A DNA stretch of 64,000 bases from assembly GCA_946480295.1 (NCBI GenBank), contig CAMLIT010000008.1:3369-67368 (forward strand). The letters run 5' to 3'. Positions 55,115 to 64,000 of the stretch are shown here, piece after piece; position 1 is the stretch's first letter, and each line of letters opens with the position of its first letter. The translations under genes and the position numbers were made by a program. The notes beneath the pieces are model-generated. The model had not been told where the DNA came from, did no database searches, and saw only the letters and a program-made list of their open reading frames with translations. Source of the DNA: an uncultured Gemmatimonadota bacterium (lineage in GTDB: Bacteria > Gemmatimonadota > Gemmatimonadetes > Gemmatimonadales > Gemmatimonadaceae).

Positions 55115-56481
55115 CGTCCCCGCTCCTCGAGCGTGTGCCGCAGCCGCTTGACCTCGTTGAGCGCCACCGAGGGCACGAAGCGCACGAACAGCAGGAACAG
55201 CAGCGCGAAGAAGCAGATGCTGCCGAACAGCAGGCTCCAGTCCACCCACGTCGGCGCGAAGAAGTGCCAGCTCGACGGCAGGTAGTCGCGCGCGAGCGAC
55301 GTCACGATGATGAGGAACCGCTCCATCCACATCCCCGCGAGGATGGCGAGCGACGCGCCGAAGAGCACCGGCACGCTCGTTCGGCAGCGCTTGAACCAGA
55401 AGAGCTGCGGCGTCAGCACGTTGAGCGCGGTCATCAGCCAGTACTCCCAGGCGTACGGGCCGAGCGGGCGCATGACGAGGTAGGTGTACCGCTCGAACCG
55501 GTCGCCGCTGTACCAGGCGATGAACGTCTCGACGAGGTAGCTGTACGCCAGCATCAGCCCCGTCGCGAGGATGAGCTTCGCGATCATGTCGAGGTGCTGC
55601 CGCGTGATCACGTTCTCCAGGTGAAGCACGCGGCGCGTCGGCAGCATCAGCACGAGCACCATCGCGAGCCCGGAGTAGATCGCGCCGACCACGAAGTACG
55701 GCGGGAAGATCGTCGAGTGCCAGCCGGGGAGCTGGGCGATCGCGAAGTCGAGGCTGACGACGCTGTGGACGGAGATGACGAGCGGCGTCGCCAGCCCGGC
55801 GAGGATGACGTACGCCACGCGGTACTGGCGCCAGTCGTGGCCCGTGCCCCGCCAGCCGAGCGCGAACAGGGCGTAGATGCGCCGGCGGCGCCGCGTCGGG
55901 GCCACCGCGCTCGCGGACGCGAGGTCGGGCACCAGCCCCAGGTACCAGAAGAGCAGCGAGACCGTGAAGTACGTCGTCACCGCCGCCACGTCCCACGGAA
56001 GGGAGCTCTTGAAGTTCGGCCACACGCCCATCGTCGCCGGATAGGGCACGAGCCAGTAGGCGAACCAGGGGCGGCCGAGGTGCAGGATCGGGAACAGCCC
56101 CGCATTCACCAGCGCGAAGATGGTCATCGCCTCGGCGAGCCGGTTCACGGAGCCGCGCCAGCGCTGGTTCAGCAGGAGGAGGAACGCGGAGATGAACGTC
56201 CCCGCGTGCCCGATCCCGATCCACCAGACGAAGTTCGTGATGGCGTACGCCCAGGCGACCGGGATGTTGTTCCCCCACGTGCCGATCCCCTTCGCCACCG
56301 TCCAGACGATCGCGAAGAGGAGGAGCGCCGTCCCCGCCGCGGAGGCGCCGAAGAGCAGCCACCAGCCGCGAGACGTCGTCCACAGCGGCGACAGGATCTC
56401 GGCGCTCAGCGCGGCGTCGTCCGGCGCGCCGCGGATGAGCGGGAACTCGTTGTCGGCCGGGGAGCGGGCGGGGACGGTCAC
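55111..56481 (-). CDS. actC: alternative complex III membrane subunit ActC
   Basis: The NrfD/PsrC-type membrane protein with ten helices that carries a quinol site next to ActB. The family stretches [35 protein letters not shown] and [19 protein letters not shown] are clear. 456 residues. It begins with GTG overlapping the actB stop. Confidence 0.93.
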   Translation of the reverse strand: MTVPARSPADNEFPLIRGAPDDAALSAEILSPLWTTSRGWWLLFGASAAGTALLLFAIVWTVAKGIGTWGNNIPVAWAYAITNFVWWIGIGHAGTFISAFLLLLNQRWRGSVNRLAEAMTIFALVNAGLFPILHLGRPWFAYWLVPYPATMGVWPNFKSSLPWDVAAVTTYFTVSLLFWYLGLVPDLASASAVAPTRRRRRIYALFALGWRGTGHDWRQYRVAYVILAGLATPLVISVHSVVSLDFAIAQLPGWHSTIFPPYFVVGAIYSGLAMVLVLMLPTRRVLHLENVITRQHLDMIAKLILATGLMLAYSYLVETFIAWYSGDRFERYTYLVMRPLGPYAWEYWLMTALNVLTPQLFWFKRCRTSVPVLFGASLAILAGMWMERFLIIVTSLARDYLPSSWHFFAPTWVDWSLLFGSICFFALLFLLFVRFVPSVALNEVKRLRHTLEERGR

Positions 56482-59336
56482 GGCCGGTCGGACAGCTCGG
56501 GATTCTCGTTATGCACGGCGGCCAGGTAGCGCACGCGCGGCTCCGTGCCGAGGTCGCCGAGCGCGGCATAGGCGCGCACGTCCTTGCGCCGGCGCACGAC
56601 CTCGGACTCCGGCTCGGTCAGCGAGCCGAAGGTGATCGCCTCCGTCGGGCACGCCTGCTGGCACGCCGTGCGGACGTCGGCGCCCCGCAGCGGCCGCCCC
56701 GCCACGCCCGCGGCGATCTCCGCCTCCCGGATCCGCTGGACGCAGAAGGTGCACTTCTCCATCACCCCGCGCTCGCGGACCGTGACGTCGGGGTTCTTCG
56801 CCATCGCCACGGTCTCGGCGATCTCGGCGTTGTAGTCGAACCAGTTGAAGCGGCGCACCTTGTACGGGCAGTTGTTCGAGCAGAAGCGCGTCCCGACGCA
56901 GCGATTGTAGATCATCTCGTTGAGCCCGTCCGCGCTGTGCACCGTCGCCTCGACGGGGCACACGTACTCGCACGGCGCCTTCTCGCAGTGCTGGCAGAGC
57001 ATCGGCTGCTGGACGACGCGCGCGCCCTCGCCATCCCCGACGACGTAGCGGTCGACGCGCAGCCAGTGCATCTCCCGGCGATTCAGCACCCCCTCCCGAC
57101 CGACGGTCGGGATGTTGTTCTCGGCCTGGCAGGCGACGACGCAGGCGCTGCACCCCGTGCAGCGCGCGAGGTCGATCGTCATCGCCCACTGCGCGCCGCT
57201 CCCGTCCTCGCCCGGCGCGGCGTGCGGCTCGTACAGCGTGAGCGCGCGTCCGGGCCGCCGCGCGCCGCGCGCGACGTCGCGATCGTAGCGGGCGAGCGTC
57301 GTCGCGCGCGCGGGATCGCGCCCCTCCAGCGACCAGTGCGCCTGGGTGATGGCCAGCGCGCGCGCCGGCGCGGCCTTGTCGGCGGCCAGCGTCGCGCCGC
57401 CGGTCGCGTACAGCGTCCCGTTCCACACGCGATGGACGTCCACGCCCACGCCGCGCGCCAGGCTCTCCGCGCCCTCGCGGCCGTAGCCGAAGCGCAGCAC
57501 CACCGTGTCGTCGGCCACGCCGGGCAGCACCAGGGCGGGGATCCGCAGCTCTCGTTTGGCGGTCCCGATCACGACCTCGTCCCCCGTCGCCACCCCGATC
57601 CGCGCCGCGGTGCGCGGCGACAGCTCGGCGGCGTTGTCCCAGGCGAGGGTCGTGATCGGCGCCGGGAGCTCCTGCAGCCACGCGTTGTTGGCGAAGCGGC
57701 CGTCGTGCAGCCGCGGGTCGGGCGCGAACAGCACGTCGACGCCCTCGCGGATCGGCGCCGGCGTCGGGAGCTTCGACGCGGGCAGCCGCGTGTCCTGGCG
57801 CGGGAACGCCGACCCGGGCACGACCCCGCGCTGCACCGCCTCCCGCCACCCCTGCTCGACATCGCCGGTCGCCGTGGCGCGCCACGTGGCGCGCACGAGC
57901 TGCTGGCTCGCCGCCCGCGCATCGCCGCCGAGCGCCGCGAGGAGCTCGGCCGCCGTCCGGCCGTCGTGCAGCGGCTGGACGAGCGGCTGGACGATCGACA
58001 GCGTGCCGTCGTACGCGCGTGCGTCCCCCCACGACTCGAGGTAGTGCAGCATCGGCACGTGCCAGCCGCAGAGCCGCGCCGTCTCGTCGTCGTACGCGCC
58101 GAGGTAGATCGAGTCGCGCGCCGCGCGGATGCGCTGCGGCATCTCGAGTCGGCCCGGCGCCGTGTACGCCGGGTTGCCGCCGACGATGACGAGCGTGTCC
58201 ACCTCGCGCCTGTCGAGCGCACTGGCCAGCGCGGCGAGCGAGCGCCGCTGGTCGCCCGCGCCGTAGAGCGGCGACCGCGTGAGCCAGACGGTGCGGCCGA
58301 TGTTCCCGAGCACCTCGTTCATCGCCCACGCGAGGGCGCGCACGCGCTCCGACTGCCGCGGCCCCGCGATCACGATGCTGCGTCCGGCGTGCGCGGCGAG
58401 GTCGCGCGCCGCCGCGGCGAGCCAGTGCTGCTCGTCCGCGCTGGATCCGCCGGTCCGGGCGGCGCCGGCATCGCGGACGAGTTGCAGCAGCCGCGACGCC
58501 ACCTCCTCCATGTCGGTCGGCCGCACGGCGAGGCGGTGGTCCGCCGTCGCCCCCGTCGGCGTGAACGCCGACTCGACCACGTACAGCCGGTTCATCCCGC
58601 CGGCGGCGCCCCGCGGCTCGCGCCGGCCGGCGAAGTCGCGCGCGTAGCGCAGGTGGAAGGGGCCGCTCGCCAGGAAGTCGGCGCCGAGCGAGAGCACGAC
58701 GTCGGCCGCCGCGAAGTCGAACTGCGGGAGGAGCGTGGCCTCGATGCCCCCGTCCGCCGTCGTGGCGAGCGGCGCGTACACGTGCACGACCGCGTCGGGA
58801 TACATCGCCTCGATCGCCTGGAGCAGCCGGATCTCCGTCGGCGACGACGTCGGCTCGACGAGCAGGCGCAGGCCGGCCCCGCCGCTCCCCACGCGCGCGC
58901 GCAGCCGCGCCGGGGCGAGCGCCGTCGCCAGCTCCGCCCATCCGCCGCCCGCCCCGCCGCGCACGCGGCGCGCGCGGTCGGGATCGTAGAGCTGGAGCAC
59001 GGACGCCTGCTCCATCGCTCCCGCGGCGCCGACGCTCGCCGGGTGCTCCGGATTCCCCTCGACCTTCGTCGGCCGCCCCTCGTGGCTCTCGACGACGAGC
59101 CCCGTCGCGAAGCCGTCGAGCACCATGGCGGTCGCGTAGTGCAGCGCGAGGCCCGGCGTCAGCTCGGCGGGCGCCTTCACGTACGGCAGGATGTCCTGCG
59201 CCGGCATGCGCGTGCAGCCGTCGAGCCCCGCCAGCGCGAGCGCCGCGCCGGCGAGCCGCAGGAAGTCGCGGCGCGAGACCTCGTCGGTCGCGCCGAGGCT
59301 CTCCAGCCACGCCCGGAGTGCCGTCTCGCGCGTCAT
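56478..59336 (-). CDS. actB: alternative complex III iron-sulfur subunit ActB
   Basis: A 952-residue protein combining a molybdopterin-oxidoreductase-like domain without the cofactor ligands (residues 40-700) and a C-terminal NrfC-like domain with four cysteine clusters: [40 protein letters not shown] and CTFCVQRI...CQQACP. These normally hold three 4Fe-4S and one 3Fe-4S cluster. A twin-arginine signal with lipobox ([20 protein letters not shown]) exports it. The first N-terminal residues [14 protein letters not shown] are typical of ActB. Confidence 0.95.
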   Translation of the reverse strand: MTRETALRAWLESLGATDEVSRRDFLRLAGAALALAGLDGCTRMPAQDILPYVKAPAELTPGLALHYATAMVLDGFATGLVVESHEGRPTKVEGNPEHPASVGAAGAMEQASVLQLYDPDRARRVRGGAGGGWAELATALAPARLRARVGSGGAGLRLLVEPTSSPTEIRLLQAIEAMYPDAVVHVYAPLATTADGGIEATLLPQFDFAAADVVLSLGADFLASGPFHLRYARDFAGRREPRGAAGGMNRLYVVESAFTPTGATADHRLAVRPTDMEEVASRLLQLVRDAGAARTGGSSADEQHWLAAAARDLAAHAGRSIVIAGPRQSERVRALAWAMNEVLGNIGRTVWLTRSPLYGAGDQRRSLAALASALDRREVDTLVIVGGNPAYTAPGRLEMPQRIRAARDSIYLGAYDDETARLCGWHVPMLHYLESWGDARAYDGTLSIVQPLVQPLHDGRTAAELLAALGGDARAASQQLVRATWRATATGDVEQGWREAVQRGVVPGSAFPRQDTRLPASKLPTPAPIREGVDVLFAPDPRLHDGRFANNAWLQELPAPITTLAWDNAAELSPRTAARIGVATGDEVVIGTAKRELRIPALVLPGVADDTVVLRFGYGREGAESLARGVGVDVHRVWNGTLYATGGATLAADKAAPARALAITQAHWSLEGRDPARATTLARYDRDVARGARRPGRALTLYEPHAAPGEDGSGAQWAMTIDLARCTGCSACVVACQAENNIPTVGREGVLNRREMHWLRVDRYVVGDGEGARVVQQPMLCQHCEKAPCEYVCPVEATVHSADGLNEMIYNRCVGTRFCSNNCPYKVRRFNWFDYNAEIAETVAMAKNPDVTVRERGVMEKCTFCVQRIREAEIAAGVAGRPLRGADVRTACQQACPTEAITFGSLTEPESEVVRRRKDVRAYAALGDLGTEPRVRYLAAVHNENPELSDRP

Positions 59337-59355
59337 CGCCCTCCCCGCCCCCTGC

Positions 59356-60006
59356 CTAACGGTGACATGTCGTGCAGTCGGTGAGCCGGCGGACGCGATA
59401 GAGTCGTGCCAGCTGCTCCCCCGTCGTGCCATCGTCCGCCGGCGGCGTGTAGCCCATCGTCGTCACGGCGGACACCGGCCGGAGGTTCGGCGCCGGATCG
59501 CGGTGGCAGGACACGCACCACCCCATGGACAGCGGCTTCACCTGCCGCACCTGCCCCATCTCGTCCACGCGCCCGTGACAGGTCTCGCATCCGACCCCTT
59601 TCGCCACGTGGATCGCGTGGTCGAAGTAGACGAAGTCCGGCAGCTCGTCCACGCGGCGCCACGCGATCGGGCGGCCCGTGCGGATGCTCGCCCGCACCGG
59701 CGCGAAGATCGCGCTCTGCCGCCACGCCGCGTTGTGGCAGGGCATGCACGTCTCCGAGGCGGGGAGCCCGGCCGTCGACGAGCGCTCGACGGTGGCGTGG
59801 CAGTAGCGGCAGTCGATGCGCAGGTCGTGCGCGTGCACGCGATGGTCGAAGGGAATCGGCTGCCGGATCGCCAGGTTCTCGCGGTTGGCGCGCGGCAGGC
59901 GCACCCACGCCATGAGCACCAGCGGCGACCCGACGATCGCCGCGATCGCCACCACGAGCGCGACGCGGAAGATCCGGTTCGCCGACCGCGAGTAGAGCGC
60001 GCCCAC
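59356..60006 (-). CDS. actA: alternative complex III pentaheme cytochrome c ActA
   Basis: A 216-residue membrane-anchored cytochrome with one N-terminal helix and five CXXCH motifs (CRYCH, CMPCH, CETCH, CVSCH, CTTCH). This count and the order match ActA. It starts with GTG three bases after the preceding dehydrogenase gene, so the complex III operon is probably co-transcribed with it. 19 bases separate it from actB. Confidence 0.94.
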   Translation of the reverse strand: MGALYSRSANRIFRVALVVAIAAIVGSPLVLMAWVRLPRANRENLAIRQPIPFDHRVHAHDLRIDCRYCHATVERSSTAGLPASETCMPCHNAAWRQSAIFAPVRASIRTGRPIAWRRVDELPDFVYFDHAIHVAKGVGCETCHGRVDEMGQVRQVKPLSMGWCVSCHRDPAPNLRPVSAVTTMGYTPPADDGTTGEQLARLYRVRRLTDCTTCHR

Positions 60007-60009
60007 CGC

Positions 60010-63000
60010 TCACCGCTCGCGTCGCGCGCCGCGCGCCGCCGATCCCGCCGCCACGGCGACCGCGCCGGCGGCGAGCGCCGTCTCGAGCCGGCTCCACTGC
60101 GCCTGCCGCAGCGGCGCCGGCGCGAGCGCCAGCGACGCCGCCTCGGGAAGCCGGTGGTCCGCCTCGAGCGCCTCCGGATGCAGCGCGAGCTGCACGACCT
60201 CGGCGAGGTGGAGTCCCCGCCGCCCCGTCGTCTGCGCGATCTGCTCCCGGCAGCTGAACCCGTCCGCCATGACGATCGTCTCGGCGTCGGCGGCGCGGAC
60301 CGCCGGCAGGAGCACGAGCTCGCCCACGCCGATGGACACCTCGTACTTGTCGCGCTCGAAGCCGAACGCCCCCGCCATCCCGCAGCACCCGGAGTCGAGC
60401 ATCGTGTAGTCCAGCTGGAGCGCCTGCAGCGAGCGCTCCAGGCCGTGCACCTTCATCACCGCCTTGTGGTGGCAGTGCGCGTGCACCACCGCCTTCCGCG
60501 GCAGCGTCGGGAGCGTCGCCCCCTCGTCCAGGCGGCGCGCGAGGAACTCGCCGAGCGTGAACACCTGCGCGCTCAGTCGTTTGGCGTTCTCGTCGCGGGC
60601 GAGGAGGTTCACCAGCTCGTCGCGGAAGACCGCCACGCAGCTCGGTTCGATCCCGACCACCGGCGTCCCGGCGAGGATGTCGCCGCGCAACGCGTTCAGG
60701 ATGGCGACGAGCTGCCGCCGCGCCTGGCCGAGCATCCCGAAGTCGTAGAGCGGCCGGCCGCAGCAGAGCCCCGACGGCGGCAGCACCACCGTGCACCCCA
60801 CCGCCTCCAGCACCTCCACCGCCGCCGCGAGCGTCTCCGGGAAGAAGTGGTCGTTGAAGGTGTCCGGCCAGAGGATGACGCGCGGGCCGGCCGCCCGGTC
60901 GGCGAGCGCCCGGCGGCCACGCTCGCGGAACCAGCTCGTGAAGGTGCGCGGCGCGAAGCGCGGCACCGTGCGCTCGGGCGCGATCCCCGCCGCTCGTTTG
61001 GCGAGCGCCGACAGCCCGGGCGCGTGCATCACCGCGTTCGCGAGGTTCGGCACGGACGACGCGAGCCGCGCCCACCAGTGGATCAGGCCGAGGGCGTAGG
61101 CGTGCCGGGGGCGCGGGCGGTGCTCGTAGTAGTGCGCGAGGAACTCGGCCTTGTACGTCGCCACGTCCACGTGCACCGGGCAGTCGCCCTTGCACCCCTT
61201 GCACGCCAGGCAGAGGTCGAGCGACTCCCGCGCCGCCTCGTCCTTCCACCCGTCGGCGAGGATCTCGCCCTGGAGCATCTCGAACAGCAGGTGGGCGCGG
61301 CCGCGCGTCGCGTGCTTCTCCTCGCGCGTGACGCGGTAGCTCGGGCACATCGTGCCCCCCTCGTGGCGGCGGCACAGCCCCACGCCGACGCAGCGCAGCG
61401 TCGCCCGCGCGAAGCTCCCCTCGTCGTGCGGGAACTGGAAGTACGTCGCCGGCTCCGCGGGATCGTAGTCCGAGCCGAGGCGCAGCTGCTCGACGCGCGA
61501 GTCGCCGTCCACGACCTTGCCCGGGTTCATCCGGTCGTCCGGGTCCCAGATCGCCTTGAACTCGCGGAAGGCGCGCACGAGATCCTCGCCGTACATGATC
61601 GGCAGGAGGTCGCCGCGCGCCTGCCCGTCGCCGTGCTCGCCCGAGAGCGAGCCGCCGTACTTCCCGCACACGAGCTGCGCCGCCTCGCGCGTGAACTCCT
61701 TGTACTTCTCGATCCCCTCCGCCGTGTAGAGGTCGAAGTTCACGCGGCAGTGGATGCACCCCTGGCCGAAGTGGCCGTACAGCGCGGGGTGATAGTCGAA
61801 CTTGTCGAAGAGCGCGCGCAGGTCGCGGAGGTAGTCGCCCACGTGCTCCACCGGCACGGACGAATCCTCCCACCCCGGCCAGGAGTCCGGCTTGTCCGGC
61901 ACGAACGCCGTCGCGCCGAGGCCCGCCTCGCGCACCTCCCAGATCTTCCGCTGCGAGGCCTCGTCGGCGTAGAGCCGCATCTCCGGCGCGTCCTTCTCCC
62001 CGCTGAGCGCCGCCCGCGCCTCCTCCGCGCGCGCGCACGCCTCCTCCGCGCTGTCGCCGCCGAACTCCACGAGGAGGAATCCCTTCCCCTGCGGCATGAG
62101 GCCGATGGCGTCGGGATGGATGTTGTTCTCCCGCATGTCGCGGATGAGCCGCTCGTCCATCCCCTCGAGCCCGACCGGCCGGAGCTGGCGCACGCGCGGG
62201 ATGTGGTCCCCGGCGTCGAAGACGCTCGGGTAGCCGAGGACGAGGATCGCCCGGTGCTTCGGGTTGTGGATGAGCGTCAGCGTGGCGCCGAGGAGGCAGA
62301 CGCAGGTCCCCTCGGTGCCGACGAGCGCGCGCGCGACGTTGAACCCGTTCTCCGGCAGGAGCTGGTCGAGGTTGTAGCCGGAGGAGCGGCGCAGCAGGCG
62401 CGGGAAGCGCCGGCGGATCTCGTCCGCATAACGATCGCGGAGCTGGGCGAGGGCGGCGTAGATCTCCGCCCGCCGCCCGCCCTCGTGCACGATCCGGTGC
62501 AGCTCCTCCTCCGACGTCGGCCCGACCGTGAAGCGCGCGCCGTCGTAGGTGAGCACCTCGAGCTGCTCCACCTGGTGCATCGTCTGCGGGCCGGGGCCGT
62601 AGAACTCCGCGAGCACGGAGTGGACGCCGCACGAGTTGTTGCCGATCATCCCGCCGAGCGCGCAGCGGCTGTGGGTGGACGGGTCGGGGCCGAAGGTCAG
62701 GCCGTGCGGCGCCGCCGCGCGCCGCAGCTCGTCGAGCACGCACCCCGGCTCGACGCGCGCGCGCCGGTTGGCCGCGTCCACCTCGAGGACGCGGTTGAAG
62801 TACTTGGTGGTGTCGAGCACGATCGCGACGTTGCAGCACTGGCCGGCCAGGCTCGTCCCCCCGCCGCGCATGAGCACCGGAACGCCGGTCTCGCGCGCCG
62901 CGGCCACCGTGGCGACGACGTCGTCGGCGTCGCGCGGCAGCACGACCCCGATCGGCACCTGCCGGTAGTTGGAGCCGTCGGTCGCGTAGAGCGCACGGTC

Positions 63001-63129
63001 GCCGTCGCTGAAGCGCACCTCCCCGCGGATGCGACGCGCCAGGCGGTCGTGCAGCGGCGCCGGCTCGCGCCGCGCGTCCTTCTCCACCTCGACGCGCGGC
63101 CGCGGATGGACCACCACCTCGCTCCGCAT
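60010..63129 (-). CDS. YdiJ-like FAD/Fe-S dehydrogenase (D-2-hydroxyglutarate or D-lactate type)
   Basis: A 1039-residue three-part protein. Residues about 45-480 are a GlcD/DLD FAD domain (LMRGGGTSLAGQC, GGMIGNNSCGVHS), residues 600-690 carry two Cys clusters (CVGVGLCRRH, CLACKGCKGDCPVH) for 4Fe-4S centres, and residues 720-990 contain CCG-type repeats (GLCCGRPL, SGCCGMAG). Architecture and length match YdiJ-type enzymes that oxidise D-2-hydroxyglutarate or D-lactate and reduce quinone. It is directly upstream of actA, which makes electron delivery to alternative complex III plausible. Confidence 0.88.
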   Translation of the reverse strand: MRSEVVVHPRPRVEVEKDARREPAPLHDRLARRIRGEVRFSDGDRALYATDGSNYRQVPIGVVLPRDADDVVATVAAARETGVPVLMRGGGTSLAGQCCNVAIVLDTTKYFNRVLEVDAANRRARVEPGCVLDELRRAAAPHGLTFGPDPSTHSRCALGGMIGNNSCGVHSVLAEFYGPGPQTMHQVEQLEVLTYDGARFTVGPTSEEELHRIVHEGGRRAEIYAALAQLRDRYADEIRRRFPRLLRRSSGYNLDQLLPENGFNVARALVGTEGTCVCLLGATLTLIHNPKHRAILVLGYPSVFDAGDHIPRVRQLRPVGLEGMDERLIRDMRENNIHPDAIGLMPQGKGFLLVEFGGDSAEEACARAEEARAALSGEKDAPEMRLYADEASQRKIWEVREAGLGATAFVPDKPDSWPGWEDSSVPVEHVGDYLRDLRALFDKFDYHPALYGHFGQGCIHCRVNFDLYTAEGIEKYKEFTREAAQLVCGKYGGSLSGEHGDGQARGDLLPIMYGEDLVRAFREFKAIWDPDDRMNPGKVVDGDSRVEQLRLGSDYDPAEPATYFQFPHDEGSFARATLRCVGVGLCRRHEGGTMCPSYRVTREEKHATRGRAHLLFEMLQGEILADGWKDEAARESLDLCLACKGCKGDCPVHVDVATYKAEFLAHYYEHRPRPRHAYALGLIHWWARLASSVPNLANAVMHAPGLSALAKRAAGIAPERTVPRFAPRTFTSWFRERGRRALADRAAGPRVILWPDTFNDHFFPETLAAAVEVLEAVGCTVVLPPSGLCCGRPLYDFGMLGQARRQLVAILNALRGDILAGTPVVGIEPSCVAVFRDELVNLLARDENAKRLSAQVFTLGEFLARRLDEGATLPTLPRKAVVHAHCHHKAVMKVHGLERSLQALQLDYTMLDSGCCGMAGAFGFERDKYEVSIGVGELVLLPAVRAADAETIVMADGFSCREQIAQTTGRRGLHLAEVVQLALHPEALEADHRLPEAASLALAPAPLRQAQWSRLETALAAGAVAVAAGSAARGARRER

Positions 63130-63614
63130 CAGCCGGCGACCGCGTCGAAGACCGCCGCCGTCGTCAGGCCGAACGCCAGGTGCGCCCCGACCGGCACCGC
63201 CGTCTCCTCGATCGAGTGCAGCTCCGGCGGCGAGTCCGCCCCGAGCCGCGGGAGCAGCCCGGCGTCCGACATCGTCAGCGCGTACGACAGCCCCGCCATC
63301 GCCAGCCCCTCGACGAGCGCCGGCGCATTCACGCGGCTCGCCGCGATGCCGAGCAGCGAGCCCACGACCGCGCAGTAGCCGAGCTGGAGGCCGGCGCCCG
63401 CCGCCTGCGCCTCCACCCGCGACAGCTGCGCGCCGCGGTCGCGCGCGATCTGCTGCACCGCCTTCTGCCCCATCCCCGGCGTCGCCGCGCCCTGCGGCAG
63501 GAGGACCTTCTGCTCCACCTTCTCCATGAGCATCAGCGCCACCCCACCCACGATTCCCGCGAGTGCGCCCTTCAGCGCCGCCTCGCCGATGCCCGTCCGT
63601 GTCGACTCACTCAT
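63129..63614 (-). CDS. small DUF1440-like membrane protein
   Basis: A 161-residue protein with two or three glycine-rich membrane helices (AALKGALAGIVGGVALMLME and LQLGYCAVVGSLLGIAASR and a C-terminal AHLAFGLTTAAVFDAVAG). It resembles DUF1440-type inner-membrane proteins of unknown role. It starts eight bases inside the end of the preceding thiamine-diphosphate enzyme gene and its stop shares one base with the dehydrogenase start, so all three are one transcript. Confidence 0.65.
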   Translation of the reverse strand: MSESTRTGIGEAALKGALAGIVGGVALMLMEKVEQKVLLPQGAATPGMGQKAVQQIARDRGAQLSRVEAQAAGAGLQLGYCAVVGSLLGIAASRVNAPALVEGLAMAGLSYALTMSDAGLLPRLGADSPPELHSIEETAVPVGAHLAFGLTTAAVFDAVAG

Positions 63615-64000
63615 GATGATGCGCGCTCCCTGACTTGTTGCGGCGCCGACGCCCGTCGGCGCGTTTCCCGTCGCCATCGCCCGTCTTCCTCTCGCCATCG
63701 CCGTCGCCCCGCGCGTCCGCCGGACCGGGGATCGCGCCGATCCCCTGCACCATCAGCTCCGTGATCTTGTCGCGGAACATCGTCGCCGCGATGCGCACCG
63801 GATCCTTCTGCCCCTTCGCCAGCGCCCGCATGAAGTTCAGCGCCTGCTTGGTCGTGGTGATCGGCGGCAGCGGCGCCTCGTCCGGGTCGACGACGCACTC
63901 CACGAGCGTGGGGCCGCCGGTGTTCGCGAACGCGCGCTCGAACGCCGCGTCCAGCTCCTCCGGGCGCTCCACCTTGATCCCCAGCCCGCCGCAGTCGTTG
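63607..64000 (-). CDS. thiamine-diphosphate-dependent enzyme, C-terminal end
   Basis: Only the last 130 residues are in the window; the rest lies beyond the right edge. GLGIKVERPEELDAAFERAF and PTLVECVVDPDEAPLPP are the end of the third ThDP domain, and KQALNFMRALAKGQKDP to FRDKITELMVQG is the C-terminal helix region seen in pyruvate oxidase/acetolactate-synthase-like proteins. The final 40 residues are a repetitive charged tail (GDGDGERKTGDGDGKR, then HHHE), which is unusual. Quinone-linked pyruvate dehydrogenase is possible but not shown. Confidence 0.7.
   Translation of the reverse strand, partial: NDCGGLGIKVERPEELDAAFERAFANTGGPTLVECVVDPDEAPLPPITTTKQALNFMRALAKGQKDPVRIAATMFRDKITELMVQGIGAIPGPADARGDGDGERKTGDGDGKRADGRRRRNKSGSAHHHE

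Noticed and set aside
59191..63378. A plus-strand open frame of nearly 1400 codons opposite actA and the YdiJ-like gene
   Set aside because: It lies antisense to proteins with clear catalytic motifs and consists of low-complexity Arg/His/Val sequence; it is a shadow.

Overview
The window is a GC-rich (about 70 percent by eye), densely packed bacterial chromosome segment with no rRNA, tRNA, CRISPR array, integrase or phage genes that I can see. A Gram-negative, aerobic heterotroph is indicated by a SusC/RagA-type outer-membrane protein, a second TonB receptor, several lipoproteins and a complete alternative complex III. This mix, with DUF5117-type metalloproteases and abundant GTG starts, is most like Gemmatimonadota. 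That placement is an inference, because no phylogenetic marker is present.

Layout. 1-4.0 kb: start of a SusC-like importer (minus) divergent from thrB-thrC (plus). 4.0-17.1 kb: a patatin lipase, then a phenylacetate degradation region on the minus strand (paaABCD, and separately paaG-H-I-J-Y-Z), split by a convergent, plus-strand fused 2-oxoacid dehydrogenase E1. 17.2-24.1 kb: an enoyl-CoA hydratase and a minus-strand aromatic amino acid operon (acetoacetyl-CoA synthetase, hppD, hmgA, a Glu/Leu/Phe/Val-dehydrogenase-like protein). 24.1-34.1 kb: secreted peptidases, a TonB receptor, an arsenate reductase-like phosphatase, a GH29 fucosidase and small cytosolic proteins. 34.2-37.3 kb: a three-gene N-acyl amino acid set (GNAT, enolase-superfamily racemase, M20 deacylase) that fits D- to L-amino acid conversion. 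37.7-45.5 kb: small heme-copper-like membrane proteins, DinB, a KimA-like potassium transporter, a PIG-L deacetylase, a lipoprotein and an esterase. 45.6-52.2 kb: an accessory-looking stretch of small unrelated minus-strand genes including one pseudogene, a truncated gene, a tandem duplication and an attC-like palindrome. 52.7-64 kb: alternative complex III (actABCDEF), a YdiJ-like FAD/Fe-S dehydrogenase, a small membrane protein and the end of a thiamine-diphosphate enzyme.

How genes work together. Genes within operons are often coupled by 4-base ATGA or GTGA overlaps (thrBC, paaHIJYZ, paaBCD, the amino acid set, actBCDEF). The metabolic theme is aromatic acid and amino acid catabolism feeding acyl-CoA pools, with electrons entering the quinone pool and leaving through alternative complex III. 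paaK and paaE are not in the window; the E1 fusion could in principle make phenylacetyl-CoA from phenylpyruvate.

The most unusual content is non-coding. Heptamer arrays with usually four G3 tracts at 7-base spacing (loops TCGA, ACGA, ACGC, AGGC or ATGC) sit at gene ends and starts, and some run inside coding sequences. They fit the (G3N4)3G3 quadruplex pattern. A 198-bp element with perfect 29-bp terminal inverted repeats carries the remnant of a GIY-YIG nuclease gene inside the paa operon, and a smaller relative lacking the insert lies 5.7 kb away. A frame-independent word family (TCGTTTGGCG and GCCTGACGA) is also strongly over-represented.
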